Positions 20,043 to 29,779 of a DNA stretch of 57,289 nucleotides are shown here, one piece after another (positions within the stretch are counted from its first letter, which is position 1; the number at the start of each line of letters is the position of its first letter). The notes beneath the pieces were generated by a model that was given only the letters and a program-made list of their open reading frames with translations, did not search any database and was not told the origin of the DNA. The stretch is from Pavlovales sp. CCMP2436 (lineage: Eukaryota > Haptophyta > Pavlovophyceae > Pavlovales). Both the position numbers and the translations under genes were made by a program. The DNA lies in NCBI GenBank assembly GCA_026770615.1, contig MU631468.1, positions 75,984 to 133,272 of the forward strand, written 5' to 3'.

Positions 20043-20513
20043 ATGAAAAATAACCCTTTCAAGGGTCACCACTCGCTCGCTCACGAATTCAATGCAGGCA
20101 TACTGGACGAAATCATTGCCTGCTGCGGGGCTTCAGCTAAAAAGGGCAAGGAGTCGCTTTTGCTAGTTGATGATTTCATGACTTCGCTAAAGGACAACAT
20201 GCTGCGCAAGCAATTTGAGCGAGTTATTGCAAACCGGCGCCACCTAAAACTCTCGGTCTGGATTGTGAGTCAGACATACAACTCGATACCCTTGAGCACT
20301 CGCAAACTCCTCTCGCAAATAGCACTTTTCAAATCGGCAAACTTGAAAGAAACCGAGAATATTCGGACCGAACTCATACCAAGGTCTAGAGAGGAATTCG
20401 AGGCAATATATCGGCATATTTTCAAGGTTGGGGGTGACCCGCACGCCTTCATGTGGGTAGACATAGCTAGCGGGGAAATCTACAACCGCTTCTCACGCCT
20501 TTCAGTCAAATAA
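20043..20513 (+). pseudogene. Packaging ATPase (FtsK/HerA, A32-like), C-terminal part
   Basis: Plus-strand frame with first ATG at 20043. It aligns along its whole length with the second half of the ATPase at 25247-25834: Walker B LLLVDDFMTSLKD, the conserved basic stretch FERVIANRRHLKL, the sensor motif VSQTYNSIP and the C-terminus DPHAFMWVDIASGEIYN. The first ~45 residues, with the Walker A P-loop, are missing, so it cannot hydrolyse ATP. Identity with the other copy is clear but far from complete, so it comes from a different viral lineage and not from a recent duplication. The break coincides with that of the divergent penton-like gene 9 bp away. Confidence 0.8.
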
Positions 20514-20533
20514 AAATAGTTGGTGCGGTTACC

Positions 20534-21739
20534 ATGTCGAAGTCTCACTTTTCGTTAAAACCCCAGCAAGATCAGACCAACAACCCTTACGCAATATCGG
20601 CCTCCGATGCTCGACCGAGGCTCACGTTTTACACTCTCTCAGATGGGACTCCTTGGGTAGGGGCTATGTTCCGTCGCTGGCCTGGTGACCGCATGTGGAC
20701 TGGAGTCCAGCTCGACGAGTCTTCGGTCATACTCACTCTGCTAAAAAAGCCAATATATTTAGACTACTCGATACCAGAGCCTGACTCGATGCCCGCACCG
20801 CTTCGGCATGAGTTGACTGTGCTGAGTGCGGGGTATGGGGTCCCCGAAGTCACGCTCACGAGCAACCCTCATTTGAAGAGCTATATCAACCCAACAGATG
20901 CGCCATTTTTATCTCAGCGCTTGGCTCTGGGCTATCAGACTGCACCCCTAGCCGGATCCTCCCCATCAAACTCATTTTTATCTGCACGTCTGACTCTTGA
21001 CCCACGAGTGCAAGAACCCCTCGCGGTCCCTACGCCGGGTTACGGTCTGGCATCCTCGTCGTACAGCCTGGTACACCCTCCCCTCATCCCTGTTTCACCT
21101 GGGAAGACATCGAAAATGGCCGCGGTCAAACCTCCAGTTGCTGTTCAGGCTACGACCCCAGGACCCCAGAACAATCCAAACCCGTCTCCCTTTATCGCAG
21201 ACGATCCGCTCGACACAACCATGGCGGTGAGAGACGCCGCTGAGATTACACGAGTGAGCGATGCTAATGAGGTCAATCTCCTTAACCAAAACGCCCCTGC
21301 ATTCATAGAGGCAGCTCGAACGGGTGTGCGCGCGCACGATCTCCTCGCTGAAACGAGTCTCGATGGATATATAAAAATAATGCGATCTCGGATACGCACG
21401 GACTTATTTGCAAACGCGGGTATCGATTCACAAAAATACTCTGCTCAATTTGTGCTCCTCGTACCAGTGAGAGCTATGGTCATGGTAGAATACAACATGC
21501 AGCTTACCAAATCATTGGCTCGTGACGACGCAGTAAAGACAATTTCGAGCGCATTCAAGAGCAGTTCGCTCGCTAAAAATCTCGATACAAAGCGCGCCGA
21601 CGCACGCGCTCTGCAAATCACCGAGGCCAAAGCAATCGCTGCAGAAAAACGTAAAGCAAAAAGGGTCGAGCTGGCTGCTCGTAATACGATTGTTGGTTCG
21701 TTTGCTAATCTAGTGATTCGGAAAAAATCTACTAAATAG
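20534..21739 (+). CDS. 401-aa putative PLV structural protein
   Basis: Intact frame from ATG 20534, 20 bp after the ATPase stop. Near the N-terminus YTLSDGTPWVGAMFRRWPGD...TGVQLDESS resembles the start of the equivalent gene in block B (NGQPYDGALHPIFGAG...TEVHHYALSE): a (D/N)G-x-P-aromatic-x-GA pattern followed by a G-rich turn and Thr. The middle (about residues 100-225) is Pro/Ser/Thr-rich and probably flexible. The C-terminal third (residues ~235-400) is helical and strongly basic (RADARALQITEAKAIAAEKR), suggesting contact with DNA or capsid. The position directly after the packaging ATPase is shared by both blocks. No enzymatic motif is seen. Confidence 0.6.
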   Translation: MSKSHFSLKPQQDQTNNPYAISASDARPRLTFYTLSDGTPWVGAMFRRWPGDRMWTGVQLDESSVILTLLKKPIYLDYSIPEPDSMPAPLRHELTVLSAGYGVPEVTLTSNPHLKSYINPTDAPFLSQRLALGYQTAPLAGSSPSNSFLSARLTLDPRVQEPLAVPTPGYGLASSSYSLVHPPLIPVSPGKTSKMAAVKPPVAVQATTPGPQNNPNPSPFIADDPLDTTMAVRDAAEITRVSDANEVNLLNQNAPAFIEAARTGVRAHDLLAETSLDGYIKIMRSRIRTDLFANAGIDSQKYSAQFVLLVPVRAMVMVEYNMQLTKSLARDDAVKTISSAFKSSSLAKNLDTKRADARALQITEAKAIAAEKRKAKRVELAARNTIVGSFANLVIRKKSTK

Positions 21740-21768
21740 GGCAATTTTTTCCTTGGGTACTCTCACGT

Positions 21769-21918
21769 ATGACTTCCCGCGAGCTCGTATTTGTTCCCGA
21801 TGATCGGTTTGCACGTCTTCTACACTTGTATGCGGAGCTGGAGCGTCTGGTACGAGCAACCGATGCGCTAAGGAGCCAGAGGGACGCCATGCTCGAAAAT
21901 ATCGAAAAAAAACTTTAA
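21769..21918 (+). CDS. 49-aa coiled-coil-like protein
   Basis: ATG 21769 to TAA 21916-21918: MTSRELVFVPDDRFARLLHL..., then YAELERLVRATDALRSQRDA. Heptad-like spacing of Leu/Ala (RLLHLYAELERLVRATDAL) predicts a short coiled coil. It lies 29 bp downstream of the 401-aa gene in the same direction, as a last gene of block A. It has no recognisable family; the reading is supported by position, strand and composition only. Confidence 0.4.
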   Translation: MTSRELVFVPDDRFARLLHLYAELERLVRATDALRSQRDAMLENIEKKL

Positions 21919-22800
21919 ATCAGCAGAGCTAGATCGGTATGTACCAGGAGATCGCAACCCGCGGACCCTGAGGGTGTCACTCCTCGAAGATTGAATTGCA
22001 GATGCTTCTATTTTCACTTCCTTAAGGCAGCCCAGCCGCTAAAAGTCAAAAAAGAAATTATTTCCTTTTGGGCTACTTTTTTTGGTATATAGCACATAAA
22101 AGTCAAATTGCTCGCGGTGGGCCTCCATGAGCTCCAATCAGCTTTCTGGGGCTGCAGACCACCTCCCTGGACCCAGAGCCTTCCATCGTACCCTCCAGTA
22201 TTTTTGTCGCACCTCACCAGCGTCCCCACCAAAAACTGACTTTTCTCTAAGGGGGTACCCCTTACAGAAAAAGCCAAAATCGCAAATCGCAATAAATCGC
22301 CACCAAGTGCTTTTCGGGACTTACCGAGCTCACAATCCACCAATATGACCCCCCTACACCCCCTCCCAGGCCTATCTCGAGCTACTTTGATCGCCACCGC
22401 GCGCTGGGTCCGTCCTCGTAAAATATAGGTGTGCCGGCGCGGTAGCCCTTATGTGCCGGCGCGGTAGCCCTATGTGCTACATACGGTTACGAAACTCACC
22501 ATCGTTTTTGACTTGCTATACCATCATTTTTGACCTCCCCACGGTAATCCTGCAGCATCAAAAACGATGCGTTTCGTCTCTCCAGGGGTGCGTGCGGGGG
22601 GGAACGGTGAGGTAACGCTGGCTATAGAGATTCGTTTTGCTGTTTTACAAAACGCTATACGCTTTTATCTTTTTGTAAAGTCTATTAATTATTTATCCCC
22701 CCCATGCATCAGCAAAAACGCATCACTTTTGATGCTGCAGGATTATCGCGGTGAGACGTAAAATGATCGTCGATTACACCCGTGGCCATCGTTTTTGACA
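21919..22800. repeat. Spacer with small foldback element
   Basis: No gene is supported from 21919 to 22480, although the minus strand is open from 22397 to 22014. Two direct copies of GTGCCGGCGCGGTAGCCCT lie at 22431-22472. From about 22540 to 22752 there are inverted arms (AATCCTGCAGCATCAAAAACGATGCGTTT at 22546-22574 against its complement at 22717-22745), with TTTTTGAC motifs outside both arms, giving a foldback of about 0.3 kb. Confidence 0.55.
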
Positions 22801-22869
22801 CTGCGAAATCGCTACGAGAAACTCACCTAGATACACCTAGTCCACCGAGACCGTCGGGGCTGCCGAGTC

Positions 22870-23120
22870 TACCGCCCACCACCGTCCCGCTCGACTCCTG
22901 CTCGATCCCGCTCCTGCTCGCACACCACCGCCCGCTCGACTCCTGCTCGGTCCCGCTCGACTCCTGCTCGGTCCCGCTCGACTCCTGCTCGGTCCCGCTC
23001 GACTCCTGCGCGGTCCCGCTCGACTCCTGCGCGGTCCCGCTCGACTCCTGCGCGGTCCCGCTCGACTCCTGCTCGCACACCACCGCCCGCTCGACTCCTG
23101 CTCGACTCCTGCTCGCTGCC
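22870..23120 (+). repeat. 21-bp minisatellite
   Basis: About ten units of TCCCGCTCGACTCCTGCTCG(G) with a few interruptions. The frame reads a seven-residue repeat on both strands. There are no unique spacers, so it is not a CRISPR array. Confidence 0.9.
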
Positions 23121-23164
23121 CGCCACCACCAGCCTACATAAAACTGAACGATGCACCCGAGTTA

Positions 23165-23548
23165 CTCCCGATGGATCGTTCCGTTTTTATGTTTTTTCCG
23201 GAACGATGCATTCGATATACCCCCAATAATCCATTCCGTTTTTTTATGTTTTTCCGGAACGATACATTGAGGGGCTCTGCCTATGCCCCCCGAGCGCCAC
23301 CGAGCGCCACCGAGTGCCACCGAGCACCCCTGATTCCTGCGAGCAACCGAGCGCCACCAACCTCTACCAATCTCTACCCAGCTCTGCCTAGCTCCACCCA
23401 CCCCCCTCCCCCCCCTCTACAAACATACACACAAACATGCAAGCCACCACGGGAAACCTGCAGCGATCGCAACAGCCACACACGAAACACACGCTCGCAC
23501 GGGATCCACGAGAAACACACCGGGACACTCCGCGAATCCTTTTAGCGA
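23165..23548. repeat. Direct-repeat spacer between blocks A and B
   Basis: Two copies of a ~65-bp unit (TTCCGTTTTTATG...TTTTCCGGAACGATGCATT, 23175-23215 and 23230-23270) are followed by GAGCGCCACC and CTCTACC repeats. No gene is seen. Confidence 0.6.
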
Positions 23549-23869
23549 CTAGTGAATCTCAAAACTGTCCTCGTGCACTACTCTACATACACACACAGAT
23601 GCACCATAAAACAGCAAGAGCTTGTTGTTCGTTGAATTCACATTGCACTGTACTATCGGGATACTGGCAGATTGAACGCGAACAAACATGTTCTCGTGTG
23701 CCTTAAGAGAAATGCCAGGTGCGAAATCGAACTGCAGCGAGTCTGTGCGGTCGATGGAAACCATATACCGATCTGCCTGTTTTGAAGCTAAGTAGAGCCT
23801 ATGAAGGACCATCTGTGTATTATCGCTTGTGATTTTCATCGGATTCTTTCTGGACTCATTTAGACTCAT
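23549..23869 (-). pseudogene. Minor capsid (penton-like) protein, N-terminal part
   Basis: Starts at ATG 23869 on the minus strand. SIDRTDSLQFDFAPGISLKA-HENMFVRVQSASIP-IVQCNVNSTNNKLL fits the N-terminal jelly-roll strands of PLV minor capsid proteins (hydrophobic strand, Leu/Val-Ser-A-x-IP, then an Asn-rich turn). After LLLFYGA (about 23610) the frame runs into a CA/GT-rich stretch and stops. The missing C-terminal part is what is present at 19474-20034. Either this is the first half of the same gene, separated by about 3.5 kb of inserted DNA, or a second penton gene truncated at nearly the same point. Confidence 0.55.
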
Positions 23870-23909
23870 TTGGACTATTTTGGACTATTTTGGATTATTT
23901 TGATTAAAA

Positions 23910-24402
23910 ATGTCGGCAATGTATATCATAGAAACCATTCTTAATCACAATGGAAAAGATACAGATTCCACAGTAATTCAACACAATAACAGAGGAAGAA
24001 ACTGAGGTAAAGATTGCACCCGTCCAGACATCCATCCAGGCACCTGTTCAAGAATCTCTATCTCTAAACGTTGCACAACCACCACCGATAAAGGCCAAAC
24101 GCGTCCTCTCAGAAAAGCAAAAATTGAATTCCCTAAAAGCCAATGCTCGAAGATTGGAAATTTTAGCGGATGCGAAAGCCACTCGTGTTGCTGCGGCCTT
24201 AAAGGTAAAAAGACAAAGCGATGCAATCACCGAATACGAATTGGCTGTCAAGCTTGCGTCAAAATATGGGTTTAACATAAATGTGTCATCGACAAATCGT
24301 CAAGAAGAAAGCAAAATCGAAGAGCCAACACAGCCTCCTCCTCTGCCTCCGCTTAGATACCAGATGAAGTCACCTTCAAAACCGCCGATGCAATACATAT
24401 AA
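23910..24402 (+). pseudogene. Small basic/Pro-rich viral protein, frameshifted
   Basis: An ATG at 23910 (MSAMYIIETILNHNGKDTDS) opens a frame that closes at 24003; a shifted frame continues from about 23975 (TITEEETEVKIAPVQTSIQA) to 24402. The C-terminal part has a Lys/Ala-rich helix (KANARRLEILADAKATRVAA) and ends in a Pro-rich tail (EPTQPPPLPPLRYQMKSP). It is convergent with the unknown conserved gene at 24376-25173, and the stop codons overlap by 27 bp. No family recognised; a DNA-binding or scaffold role is possible but only inferred from charge. Confidence 0.4.
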
Positions 24403-25173
24403 AAAATAAAGGGATACGTCATACACCCAAAAAACATGACTGCGTTCATCCGCCTCTGTATAGCGCAGATCCATTATACGCTCGAGGTCCTTCGATGATC
24501 TGAGCGTAACTCTTGCTTTTCTCGTAAATCCTAGGTCCTCCTCGTGACCTTCCAATCTATTTACGAGCACCGTTGAGACTGATATATCGTATTTTATGCC
24601 TCTATTCAACTGAGGGAATTCTGATTCTTGACCTCTTGGTACGTCCCAAGCACCTGAAGCACTTGCCTTCTGCACCACATACCGGAGCGCACCAAAGCGC
24701 TTCAGATTAATGCCACGTTCCCTGTAATTTGTATGTTTGAAAAGTGTAATGTATGTGTTATTGCGACGAGTATTTTTGTGTTCATCCTGTTTGGCGCGGC
24801 GCATCATGCGGTTGTACGCCTTTTCGAATCCTGACTCACTGTCGGGGAGGCGACGCATCGATGGCGGGTCACCAGGTTCCATGTACATATTACCGCGAAT
24901 AATCACGGCTAAATCCACAGGCAAACCATATAGTTCCAGAATCAATTCGTTGAGCGCACCAATGTGAAGATTGATATAGCGCATACGGGTTGTGGCGAGA
25001 TTGTACCTCCTGGACCTGAGTTCGATCGCACTGGCACGGTAAGGCACCATCGTGGTCACCGGACCCTGGACTGGACGGGCACTTGAGCGGGGGGCACTTG
25101 CCGAACATCCACCAACAGAAGAAACATCTGTAAAATCAAAATCAGCAAACGTGATAGAAGAGGAGAACAACAT
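24376..25173 (-). CDS. Conserved PLV protein of unknown function (family U1), copy 1
   Basis: Intact frame from ATG 25173, 265 residues. After a short variable head come PVTTMVPYRASAIELRSRRY, NLATTRMRYINLHIGALNEL, then LYGLPVDLAVIIRGNMYMEP and GDPPSMRRLPDSESGFEKAY-NRMMRRAKQDEHK. The same blocks, in the same order, are present in the protein at 35260-36188, and the C-terminal GALRYVV...GIKYDIS and MDLRYTEADERS blocks also match there. The C-terminus ends in VFWVYDVSLYFLYVL. I do not recognise the fold or family. The head-to-head arrangement with the packaging ATPase and its recurrence in two viral blocks suggest a conserved virion or assembly role. An annotation from GTG 25182 is possible but less likely. 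Confidence 0.65.
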   Translation of the reverse strand: MLFSSSITFADFDFTDVSSVGGCSASAPRSSARPVQGPVTTMVPYRASAIELRSRRYNLATTRMRYINLHIGALNELILELYGLPVDLAVIIRGNMYMEPGDPPSMRRLPDSESGFEKAYNRMMRRAKQDEHKNTRRNNTYITLFKHTNYRERGINLKRFGALRYVVQKASASGAWDVPRGQESEFPQLNRGIKYDISVSTVLVNRLEGHEEDLGFTRKARVTLRSSKDLERIMDLRYTEADERSHVFWVYDVSLYFLYVLHRRF

Positions 25174-25246
25174 TTCACTCACGATCCCGAGATTTTCAGT
25201 TGACTCTCCGCTAGGCCCGATTCAGCCTCCCCTTCCAAACCAGGCC

Positions 25247-25834
25247 ATGTTTGCGGTTTTCTTAGGTCCACCACGATCCGGCAAGACCTCGTTAAGCACA
25301 GCTCTTCTGACCCAGACAGATCCAACCATTTACGCCGGGGTGTTCGATGCAGTTCATTGGTTCGTACCGGTAATCTCGTTTGCAAGCATGTCAGACTCTC
25401 CTTTTAAGCATCACGATAATGTCCACCACGAACTAACCAAGGAGTCACTCGAGGCACTGATAGCAAAACTGGAGGTAACATCAAAGAAGAAGCAGAACAC
25501 GCTGATTATCGTTGATGATTTCATGGCAAGCTTAAAAGACAACACTCTGCGTTCGTCATTTGAGAAGCTTTTTTGCAACCGGAGGCATTTACGTGTGAGC
25601 ATTTGGGTAATTACGCAAACGTACCGCTCGATCCCACTGACGATACGCAAGCTCATTTCAGCCCTGTTCATGTTCCGAGTAAGCAATTTAAGAGAGTTGG
25701 ATTTTATCAGAGACGAGCTCGTTCCACGTGAAAAGACAGAATTCCAGGAGCTGTACAATCACTTCTTCCCGCCAGGAGGAGACTCACACCGGTTCATGTT
25801 CTTAGACGTCTCAAACGCACTGATTTATAATTAG
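25247..25834 (+). CDS. Viral DNA-packaging ATPase (FtsK/HerA, A32-like)
   Basis: From ATG 25247, 195 residues. It has Walker A GPPRSGKTS (residues 7-15), Walker B LIIVDDF (86-92), an ITQTYRSIP sensor motif (122-130, with the Gln typical of the HerA/FtsK clade), and a C-terminal Arg/Asp-rich region ending DSHRFMFLDVSNALIYN. This is the genome-packaging motor of PLVs and their relatives and would pump DNA into the capsid. Coding-like sequence continues upstream in frame (ISLTIPRFSVDSPLGP) without an ATG, so the natural start may lie further 5' and have been lost, or a non-ATG start (GTG 25052) is used; that would overlap the divergent U1 gene. The core is intact, unlike the copy in block A. Confidence 0.85.
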   Translation: MFAVFLGPPRSGKTSLSTALLTQTDPTIYAGVFDAVHWFVPVISFASMSDSPFKHHDNVHHELTKESLEALIAKLEVTSKKKQNTLIIVDDFMASLKDNTLRSSFEKLFCNRRHLRVSIWVITQTYRSIPLTIRKLISALFMFRVSNLRELDFIRDELVPREKTEFQELYNHFFPPGGDSHRFMFLDVSNALIYN

Positions 25835-25915
25835 TTTGCCAAACTGACATACACGAAAAAAACGAGATAAACCAAATTAAAATGTGTATTTATGGCATAC
25901 CAATAAAAACCGCAA

Positions 25916-27253
25916 ATGGCACAAGCGGTTGATGATCTCAACACCGACAAGATGATGGATTGGCTAGACACCGACCCTCGCAATCGCACTACGAATTTCA
26001 TTTTAAACGGACAGCCTTACGATGGAGCCCTCCACCCGATCTTTGGCGCGGGGAGGCCTCAATATTAGACCGAAGTGCACCACTATGCGCTTAGCGAGAA
26101 ACTAGTGTTTACTCAGATATCGGTGATAATTTCACAAAACACCAAAATTATGTTTGATCTTAAAGATCGTGTTGAAAAATCTTTATCGACGGCATACCAG
26201 CCTGTAATCTACACCGATACATTGAACGACACTGATGGCACACCATTATTAAACCGAACCGTAATTCCAGATCTTCTTCAGCCATTCACCGCCCAGCGGA
26301 CGAACTTTGCTCCACGTCAAGGTGTCGGCGGATGCCCAAGCGTCATATATAATCCCCTTTTGTCTCCAACCGAAATGCGAGCACGCGCTTTAGGAGCACA
26401 GCCAATGCGCCGACCAATTCCAGATTCCGGGATCATGCCGCCAACCACCTACGACTCCCAGCCCGAGTATGTCCCGACTCAGACCATGCAAGAACCTATA
26501 ATGCCATCCCCATATTCTCAAAATGTTTGCAGCGTTCAGCCAGCCTTCCAATCGCCCCAGCTAGTAACTCGCATGCCCCTCCAATATCCAACCCCTGTCG
26601 GTCCTGCACCTTTTCAGTCTCCCGCCACACCAGTAACGGCCCCAAGAATTCCTGTACAGGTCCTTAGTGGACTCCCATCTGTCACAATCTCGCCAAACCG
26701 ACCAATGCAGGTGCTCAGTGGACTCCCAGCTGTCACAATCTCGCCGCCTACTCCGTCACCACCTGCTGTCACAATCTCGCCGCCCACTCCGTCACCATCC
26801 GCACCCATTCCGCTCGTCAGCGTACCCGTGAAGAAGGCCGCCACCCCATCCCTAACACGGACAAAGAGTGGTGGTCGGAAGGCAACAATTGCATCGGCTT
26901 ATACAGAGTTCCCAGAGGCATCGTCATCCAGGGCGTACGTGGATTACCAGTCGCCGCCTGCAAAGCCTAGACGGCAGATGCAGCTTGAGAGGCTCAATAT
27001 GGGTCTCACAAGTGACGAGTCGAAGCGAATTGGAAAAATGTCAGATCTGAGGACGCGTCCGGCCAAAACACCACAAGATGAGAACAACCAAATCGATCGG
27101 CTGATGTCAAATGAAATAATTTTACAGAAAATCATCCAGAGGTACGGAAATCTCGACGCAAAGGGCGGTCGAGACGCAATCGGGATCGTGGTCGGCGTTC
27201 ACAACAAGACTATCGACAAACTGATGGCCATGCGAAGGACCGGTGGTATGTAA
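25916..27253 (+). pseudogene. 446-codon Pro-rich putative PLV structural protein with internal stop
   Basis: ATG at 25916; a TAG at 26066-26068 (codon 51) interrupts an otherwise open frame that resumes immediately and ends at 27253. The N-terminal NGQPYDGALHPIFGAG...TEVHHYALSEKLV resembles the start of the 401-aa protein that follows the other ATPase. The middle (residues ~130-290) is Pro-rich and contains internal near-repeats (PVQVLSGLPSVTISP, PMQVLSGLPAVTISP, then PPTPSPPAVTISPPTPSPSA). The C-terminal ~100 residues are basic and helical, ending NKTIDKLMAMRRTGGM. A TATA-like TATAAAAAA stretch lies between this gene and the next. Probably a minor virion protein; no named family recognised. 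Confidence 0.55.
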
Positions 27254-27289
27254 AAATGTATAAAAAATGTTAAGTCTATTTATAGCCTA

Positions 27290-29435
27290 ATGTCCAACGT
27301 CTACGGTGCCCTTGAATTAATCAAGTTGGATGCGGTAATTGACCCATACGCAACCGCGACGAGTGCTAAGCAACTTAATTTCTCGTCCCTAGAGACACCT
27401 CAAAATCAGACTCGCGACATCACAAAAATCTTGAAGAAAAAACTACCGGTTGCAACTGGAAACGACGAGCTGGTTTTCCCGTTTGATAAAACACTTTTCA
27501 CCGCGCCTTTGACCTATGTGGTGGAAGCGTCCCTCCCGATCTCACTTGGTCAGGCGATAACAAAGGCCGGTTGAAGTTCAATGGAGCTTTTCGAGTGCAA
27601 AACCGATCTCTGCAGGCTGCATCTGCGTTCTCGGTGACACTAATCTGCTCCAGGACGAAGCAACCACGGACCCGAAGGCATCGACGTACACGATTAACCA
27701 GATTATGCCAGAGGAGGTCGTAGCCGAAACAACATATCTTGTGACAGTTTTCCGGTATATTCCAGTGCAGACTCAACAGCGAACTTTTACTCGTCGCTTG
27801 ACACACCGACGGTAGTACTTGCAAAATGGAAGGCCACAATGAGCCCCGCAGTTGCTTACGCAGGGTTTACTCAGAATTTCGGTCACGCCGCGCTTTCGTT
27901 CGACAGCAGCAGTGGCAAGTACGTTGCATCATTCATTGCCTCGGCCGATTATGGAATTTGTAACAATGGTATCTATTACGAGGTCGACCGTTATAGCGGA
28001 AGCAATGCCAGTAAAATCAATCTGGGTCTCAACACGAGCACTACGCTGAACGTCATTTGGAACTTGAATATGCCTCTGCGTCCATTCGCGAATGTTGCCT
28101 AGCTGCGCTTACGTCAGGTCCGGTGTGGTGATCGATGCGAGCAAGAGAATAACGGTAGAGATTCTGGTTACGGGGTCGCGAAGGACAAATGTGCGCCAGA
28201 TAAAGTACAACGTGACACGTTTCCTAGACGATCAAAACTCTGTATTGGCATTATTCAATCCAGCAACTCAGTACTCACTGGTAATTGCAAATTCTGATTT
28301 AATTTTTGGTCTTATTTTTTACGCAGGCGACATCGAGATCACACGCAACCCCGAAGGATCATCGTCGATAAACTTGTATAACCAAATTTACAAGCCTGTG
28401 ATCCGAATCTGTGGTGGTGCATTCGTGAGTAACGCGTACTCGGGTACTGAATGCCCGATCTCTCGCCTGACAGTGCTGTCAAATGGGTCCCGTTCGCTTA
28501 CTCTGAATGATTTCCTTGAAAAGCGTCTGCCTACAACGATCGGCCACGATTCGTTCTTTTCCGGTAACATCATCGGTCGCGCACAAAACGGCGATCCTTA
28601 TAACGTAATAGACAATATAGTCACGCTAAATACGGAGTTAATAAGCTCCAAGGAGGTAGTCAACATTTTGAGCTGCACAGCTACGTCTGATTCATGGTGT
28701 ATTACAACGGACAACAAATATAACGCTCTCCAGGTGGTGGCAACCCCAGCTTACAACCCCACGAGTATCACCGCGCTAAATAAAGCGAGTCCTGTGTTTA
28801 TAACTTCTACGTCAATAAGAAGTAGCGATGACTGGCAAGTGGCAACAGGGTGGAGAATTTCGTACAGCTCGATCTTTCAAAACAACGCTTCGTTCAACCC
28901 TAACCTTGCATTTGATCGCAACAGCGGGACGTACTGGGCCTGTGCAGAGCAAGCTTATAGCACCACCGGCGTAGGCAGTCAATATCTGCAAATCGAATAT
29001 CCAGATGCAGTGAAAATGAGTTCTTATAAAATCGACCCGTCAACAAGGTACACGGGCGCTGGTGCCCCGATACAGTGGACGATCTCTGCATCAAATAACA
29101 ACAGCACATTTATCAACATTGAAACATTCCAGTTTAACTCTTGGCAGCAAAAAATAGTTCAAGATTTCTTTATGAGCGTCGCCCACATTCCATACAAATA
29201 CTGGCGAATTACGATCACTCTCATCAAAACGTCAGGCGTGGCCATTCACACGACCATTTCTGACATATCGTTTATCCCAGGCTGGTCTATGGGAATGACG
29301 TCACTATTAAGCGCACAACCGGTCGACCTAAGCACCTTTAAACTCATCCTAGGAAACTCATACGGCGTAGTCGTCAGTATGTTGGACACGCCCATCGACT
29401 GGCAGTTTAATTTACTACTCATCAAGAGCGGATGA
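27290..29435 (+). pseudogene. Fibre-like structural protein with discoidin-like domain, frameshifted
   Basis: ATG 27290 opens a 94-codon frame (…NFSSLETPQNQTRDITKILK). Between 27570 and 27800 coding sequence can be followed only by changing frame several times (KFNGAFRVQNRSLQAA; ASTYTINQIMPEEVVAETTY; FYSSLDTPTVVLAKWKATMS). From 27839 it is open again, shifts at about 28095, and then runs 28092-29435. The C-terminal region (about 28875-29275) fits an F5/8 type C/discoidin jelly-roll: NPNLAFDRNSGTYWAC, QYLQIEYPDAVKMSSYKI, PIQWTISASNNNSTF, then YKYWRITI and ISDISF. Such carbohydrate-binding domains suit a host-attachment fibre. At least four indels mean it is broken or mis-sequenced. Confidence 0.6.
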
Positions 29436-29549
29436 ATCGTAAGCTCTGGGCTATATAATTTATAGCTTACAACCGGGGTTATAAAGTTGAGTTAGAATAG
29501 AAAAAGATCAAATTAAAATCTCAAATTAAAAAGCGGGGTACGTATCACA

Positions 29550-29765
29550 ATGAACACCACGAACAAGTTCAAGCAAGACTCGACAAATCTGGCCCGAGCA
29601 TCGTACTTGCCCCTCGCTTAAGCCTCCAAATACGGTGAACTAGGCTATACACTCGACAGGGAACTCTCGCCCCCTAATACCATGTATTGAGATGCGAGCG
29701 GTGTTGAACGCAAGCACGAGCTAAGAGAGGATCAGAGTCCGAGACGCGTGAGCGTCGAAGGCAGC
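29550..29765 (+). pseudogene. Lipase N-terminal fragment, two stops
   Basis: From ATG 29550 the frame reads MNTTNKFKQDSTNLARASYL, stops, and reads on as ASKYGELGYTLDRELSPPNT, then meets another stop and continues to the assembly gap. The SKYGxxGYTLDxxLS segment resembles the N-terminus of class-3-type lipases, and the stretch before the gap aligns loosely with 30543-30610, which begins the lipase core. Either the gap separates two partial copies or the gene is duplicated here. Confidence 0.4.
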
Positions 29766-29779
29766 TAGAGAGAGAGAGA

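Noticed and set aside
22870..23120. CRISPR-like array of regular repeats
   Set aside because: The 21-bp units are directly adjacent with no unique spacers; this is a minisatellite.
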